Shown here piece by piece: positions 5,949 to 8,364 of a stretch of DNA of 8,364 nt. Location: NCBI GenBank assembly GCA_015520245.1, contig WAQM01000128.1, positions 1 to 8,364 on the forward strand, read 5' to 3'. Each line of letters begins with the position of its first letter. Position 1 is the first letter of the stretch. Under the pieces are notes generated by a model that had not been told where the DNA came from, searched no databases, and saw only the letters and a program-made list of their open reading frames with translations. The position numbers were made by a program, and so were the translations under genes. This DNA is from Pyrodictiaceae archaeon (GTDB lineage Archaea > Thermoproteota > Thermoprotei_A > Sulfolobales > Pyrodictiaceae).

Positions 5949-5973
5949 GAGCCCAGATCGGGCGCCTGGGCTC
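5949..5973 (-). promoter_or_regulatory. Intergenic hairpin after L31e
   Basis: A perfect 8-bp stem (GAGCCCAG with CTGGGCTC) encloses a nine-base loop. It starts at the L31e stop codon, and only two bases separate it from the TTTAAA box of aIF6. It could stabilise the 3' end of the upstream transcript, slow polymerase, or bind a regulator. No U-tract follows beyond TTT, so it is not a classic terminator. Confidence 0.45.
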
Positions 5974-6244
5974 AGTCGTGGGCCAGCATCACCTTCACTA
6001 TGCCGGTCTCAGGGTCCTTGACCGCCCTGACCTTCACCCTCCTGGGGGGCTTCTCTATGCTCCTCGACCACACGTACTCGTTGACCTCGTTGTATATCTT
6101 CACCTTCTCGGGCTCCACGCCGAAGTGGCGGGCTATGAACTTCCTTATCAGCTTGATCGCCCGCGCGGCGCGGTTGGTCCTCCTACCCCAGTAGACGCGG
6201 CCCAAGGGTATGACGTAGACCATCTCGCGCTTGTCCTTTGGCAT
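5972..6244 (-). CDS. rpl31e: Large ribosomal subunit protein eL31
   Basis: eL31 sits at the rim of the polypeptide exit tunnel, near where SRP and chaperones dock. The 90-residue product has the family segments VYVIPLGRVYWGRRTNRAAR, AIKLIRKFIARHFGVEPEKVKI and NEYVWSRSIEKPPRRVKVRAVKD. The start is ATG at 6244, with GGGGGTG eight bases upstream. It lies 34 nt behind L39e. The stop codon begins the hairpin that separates it from aIF6. L39e-L31e-aIF6 is a conserved archaeal triplet. Confidence 0.97.
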   Translation of the reverse strand: MPKDKREMVYVIPLGRVYWGRRTNRAARAIKLIRKFIARHFGVEPEKVKIYNEVNEYVWSRSIEKPPRRVKVRAVKDPETGIVKVMLAHD

Positions 6245-6278
6245 CGCGGCAGCACCCCCGGCCGGCGGGCCCGTCCGC

Positions 6279-6434
6279 TCACACCTTCAGCTTAACCCTC
6301 CTCCAGTGCCGCCGCTTGGGGTGGTCCACGAACCTGCGGTTGGTCTTAATTACGACCCACAGGGGGACGCGCCTATTCTGCTTAAGCGCCTTAGCCAGCC
6401 TCAGCTTACGGGCCAGCGGCTTCGAGTGCGCCAT
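6279..6434 (-). CDS. rpl39e: Large ribosomal subunit protein eL39
   Basis: This very small, basic protein lines the lower polypeptide exit tunnel, in the region occupied by part of uL23 in bacteria. It has 51 residues, the normal family length, with [21 protein letters not shown], then the signature [13 protein letters not shown] and [17 protein letters not shown] at 6434 is the right start; the in-frame codons back to 6467 would add 11 Gly/Pro-rich residues that overlap the end of the preceding gene. A G-rich stretch precedes the ATG. The gap to the PDCD5-like gene is 29 nt. Confidence 0.96.
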   Translation of the reverse strand: MAHSKPLARKLRLAKALKQNRRVPLWVVIKTNRRFVDHPKRRHWRRVKLKV

Positions 6435-6463
6435 CCCAGCCCCGCCCCCGGGGACCGCGGCGG

Positions 6464-6811
6464 TCACTTCCTCTTGATCCTTATGCGGGTTTCCCGGCGC
6501 GTCTGCTCGTACAGATACTCAAGCAACTGCTTGACTACGTCCTCGCCTACGGGCGGCGAGAGTCTGCCTGCTTGCACCAACGCTATGATCTGGTCCTCGA
6601 CGTACCTGGCGAGCTCCGGCCTCACAAGCTTCACGTTCGCCAGCCTCTCACGCGCTTGGGGCGTGAGTATCGAGCGGAGGAGGGCCTCGCGGCGGGCCTC
6701 GGCCTCCTGGGCGGCACGCTGCCTTTCCTGCTCCTCCAGCAGCTTGCGCTGAAGCTCTAGCAGCTTCCTCCTCTTTATCTCCTCCAGCTCGGCGTCGTAG
6801 TACTCGCTCAA
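6464..6811 (-). CDS. PDCD5-family DNA-binding protein
   Basis: This is a small archaeal relative of human programmed cell death 5. Family members fold as a helical bundle and bind nucleic acid or chaperonin; the cellular role in archaea is unsettled. The 115-residue product opens with an acidic then strongly charged helix ([20 protein letters not shown] and onward, about residues 7-40). The family core follows: [28 protein letters not shown] (about 48-75) and [21 protein letters not shown] (about 80-100), then a basic C-terminal tail. The start is TTG at 6811, with GGGTGG seven bases upstream and a TATA box 35 nt before it. It is the first gene of the run. Its linkage to L39e and L31e is typical, but the usual preceding rps19e is replaced by an ammonia-lyase gene. 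Confidence 0.93.
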   Translation of the reverse strand: MSEYYDAELEEIKRRKLLELQRKLLEEQERQRAAQEAEARREALLRSILTPQARERLANVKLVRPELARYVEDQIIALVQAGRLSPPVGEDVVKQLLEYLYEQTRRETRIRIKRK

Positions 6812-6846
6812 GCCCTGCCACCCAGCGGTGCTGGCACGCCGCCGTG

Positions 6847-6852
6847 TTATAA
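6847..6852 (-). promoter_or_regulatory. TATA box of the ribosomal/export operon promoter
   Basis: TTATAA stands 35 nt before the TTG start of the PDCD5-like gene, in an 82-nt gap otherwise rich in G and C. The sequence just upstream on the minus strand, GACAAGCG, could hold a weak BRE. The expected transcript start is near 6824, leaving a short leader that contains the GGGTGG ribosome-binding motif. Confidence 0.6.
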
Positions 6853-6873
6853 CGCTTGTCCAGGCCGGGCCGG

Positions 6874-6889
6874 GCGCGGGGGGCCGCGC
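6874..6889 (-). terminator. GC hairpin just after the ammonia-lyase gene
   Basis: A perfect 6-bp stem (GCGCGG with CCGCGC) with a four-base loop begins four bases after the lyase stop codon on the minus strand. No T-tract follows, so terminator function is only a possibility; GC-rich stems of this size also occur by chance here. Confidence 0.25.
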
Positions 6890-6893
6890 GGAG

Positions 6894-8354
6894 CTACCTG
6901 GCCCCGCACTCCACGTCGAAACCCTCAGCCAGCCGGCCCGCCTCCAGCAGCCCCCGGACCCGGCTCCTCACCAGCCTAAGCCCCTCGTCGAGCAGCTCCG
7001 ACACCGGCACCTTGCCCAGCTTGTCCACGGCGGGCCCCCCTCTGAGCTCCGCTCCGCGGAGGTACGCAAGCCTGTACACTACCACCGCTAGCGCGGCCAC
7101 CAGGACCTCCATAGCCTCCAGCTGGTCCAGGAGCCTTAGGGCCGCGTAGGCCGACATCGGCACCAGGTCCTCCTGGCCCCCGCTCGTGACTATGTTGTGG
7201 ACCGACGCGGGCGACGCTAAGTGCCGGACGCGCGTCGTGAGCGCCGCCGACGTGTAGTGAAGCATCATCAGGCCGTGGGGGCTCAGGTCGTCGCCTAGGA
7301 ACCTGCCCGCCGGCCCAGCCTCGAGCAGCTGGGCGATGAGTCTCTCGCACGCGTTGGCCATCGCGGCCAGGGCCTGAGCTAAGTGGTCTGCCGCTAGTGC
7401 CACGTGGATGCCGTGGAAGCCGCACTGGTGTCTGATGCTGCCGCCGACGATGACCGGGTTGTCGCTCGGGCTGCAAGCCTCGCACACCGCCACGCTCATC
7501 GCGTACCTCCAGGCCGTGTAGAGCGCCGATAACACGTTGGGCAGGCACCGCATGCTGTAGGGGTCCTGCAGCGCGCCCCCGCAGTCCGCGCGCTGCGCCC
7601 CCCTTGAAGCCTGCTCAAGCCTAGCAGCCCAGGTCCTGGGAAGCTCGTGCTTTTTCAGGTACGAGGATCTCTCGTAGTGCTCGGGGTTGCACGTTGCTAG
7701 GCTCACGCCCAGGGCGGCGAGCTCCACGAGCGTGTCGACGAGCGCCAGCGCTTTGATCCCGGCGAGCACGAGGAGCGCGGTCGAGAAGGCTGTGCCGTTT
7801 ATCAGGCTCAGCGCCTCGCCCGCCGCGAGCTCAAGCGGCTCGAGGCCCTCGCTGGCCAGGGCCCTCGAGGCCTCTACGAGCGCGCCGCGGTAGAAGACCT
7901 TGCCCCTGCCCGCGAGGGCCAGGGCGAGGTGGGCGAGGGGGGCCAGGTCGCCGCTGGCGCCCACGCTACCGTAGATGGGCATCGCGGGCACTATGCCGCG
8001 GTTGAGCATCTCAACCAGGCGCTCCACGACAACGGGTCTCACCGGGCTAGCCCCCCTGGAGAGCTGGACCGCTCGCACGAAAACCACGAGCCTTGCCGCC
8101 TGCGGGTCGAGGTAGCCCCCATGGCCAGCGGCATGCTCGTTGAGGAGCGTGAGCGGGTCTGGGGTCACGCGCACACCCTGCAAGGCGCCGAGCCCCGTCG
8201 AGTGCCCGTAGACCGTGCGCCGGCGCACCTCCATCTCGTAGGCCGAGCGCGCGGACTGCACGTCGCTAAGGACCTCGCCGTCCAGCTCGATGCGGCACCC
8301 CCGTAGCACAGCCGCGTAATCGCTTAGCCTTGGGCAGGCGCGCGTGATGCGCAC
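6894..8354 (-). CDS. hutH: Histidine ammonia-lyase-like MIO enzyme
   Basis: This is an aromatic amino acid lyase, most likely converting histidine to urocanate and ammonia in the cytoplasm. The Ala-Ser-Gly triad that cyclises to the MIO cofactor is at 133-135 (GSVGASGDLAPLAH). Residues matching the histidine-lyase active site are present: Tyr49 (VYGHSTGLG), His74 (LNEHAAGHG), Asn186 (INGTAFST), Gln263, Tyr266 and Arg269 (QDPYSMR), Phe313 (CGFHG) and Glu395 (GGQEDLVPM). His74 and Glu395 favour histidine over Phe or Tyr. Departures from the usual motifs are HSTGLG where INTGFG is common, Glu before His74 where Ser is usual, and Leu after QED where His is usual. The length, 486, is slightly short. 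GTG at 8354 is only ten bases from the edge and the frame stays open beyond it, so the true start may lie outside. No other Hut genes are in view. Confidence 0.85.
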   Translation of the reverse strand: MRITRACPRLSDYAAVLRGCRIELDGEVLSDVQSARSAYEMEVRRRTVYGHSTGLGALQGVRVTPDPLTLLNEHAAGHGGYLDPQAARLVVFVRAVQLSRGASPVRPVVVERLVEMLNRGIVPAMPIYGSVGASGDLAPLAHLALALAGRGKVFYRGALVEASRALASEGLEPLELAAGEALSLINGTAFSTALLVLAGIKALALVDTLVELAALGVSLATCNPEHYERSSYLKKHELPRTWAARLEQASRGAQRADCGGALQDPYSMRCLPNVLSALYTAWRYAMSVAVCEACSPSDNPVIVGGSIRHQCGFHGIHVALAADHLAQALAAMANACERLIAQLLEAGPAGRFLGDDLSPHGLMMLHYTSAALTTRVRHLASPASVHNIVTSGGQEDLVPMSAYAALRLLDQLEAMEVLVAALAVVVYRLAYLRGAELRGGPAVDKLGKVPVSELLDEGLRLVRSRVRGLLEAGRLAEGFDVECGAR

Positions 8355-8364
8355 CCTGCAGTGC

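Noticed and set aside
6816..6836. Leader hairpin that could hide the ribosome binding site of the PDCD5-like gene
   Set aside because: The stem is only five base pairs in either of two alternative pairings, and the predicted transcript start near 6824 would remove half of it.
6976..7548. Second minus-strand frame of 190 codons inside the ammonia-lyase gene
   Set aside because: It is an out-of-frame shadow of the lyase, whose own frame carries all the catalytic motifs.
1..8364. tRNA, rRNA, CRISPR array, insertion sequence or C/D-box guide RNA
   Set aside because: No cloverleaf, no regularly spaced direct repeats, no transposase-like frame and no credible C/D box pair were seen; nearly all the sequence is coding.

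Overview
The window is a GC-rich archaeal segment. It matches the gene order of the ribosome, protein-export and transcription supercluster of Thermoproteota (Crenarchaeota). The markers are archaeal L39e, L31e, aIF6, L18a/LX, prefoldin alpha, FtsY, Sss1/SecE, Spt5/NusG, L11, L1 and a long P0-type L10 in one run. GC-ending, AGG- and ATA-rich codon use, frequent GTG/TTG starts preceded by GGGTG-like Shine-Dalgarno motifs, and TTATAA/TTTAAA boxes about 35 nt before two starts all agree with this. A Desulfurococcales/Acidilobales-like organism is my guess; the sequence alone does not fix the genus.

Right end (6894-8354, minus strand): an aromatic amino acid ammonia-lyase with a complete MIO active site, most like histidine ammonia-lyase. 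Its start is very close to the window edge. Next come a small GC hairpin, a TATA box (6847-6852) and the supercluster.

Centre (575-6811, all minus strand, 11 genes): PDCD5-like protein, L39e, L31e, aIF6, L18a, prefoldin alpha, FtsY, SecE, Spt5, L11, L1 and L10, with gaps under about 70 nt or overlaps. Together they build the large ribosomal subunit (exit tunnel, L1 stalk, P stalk), control its maturation (aIF6), fold nascent chains (prefoldin), deliver and translocate membrane proteins (FtsY, SecE) and drive processive transcription (Spt5). A second promoter, preceded by a hairpin, sits just before aIF6. Two family neighbours often found here, rps19e in front of PDCD5 and rpl12 behind L10, are not present in the window. 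FtsY lacks a start codon exactly where its conserved N-terminus begins, which suggests a one-base indel.

Left end (1-578): the most unusual part. A 61-bp near-perfect inverted repeat (2-62 against 344-404, one internal mismatch) flanks about 281 bp. The segment between the arms, read on the minus strand, and the sequence right of the second arm, read on the plus strand, are two pieces of what looks like one unrecognised protein. The middle of the gene lies reversed relative to its C-terminal end. The C-terminal piece ends convergently with L10, the two stop codons overlapping in a CTAG. This is either an invertible or inverted-duplicated locus or an amplification/assembly chimera near a sequence end.
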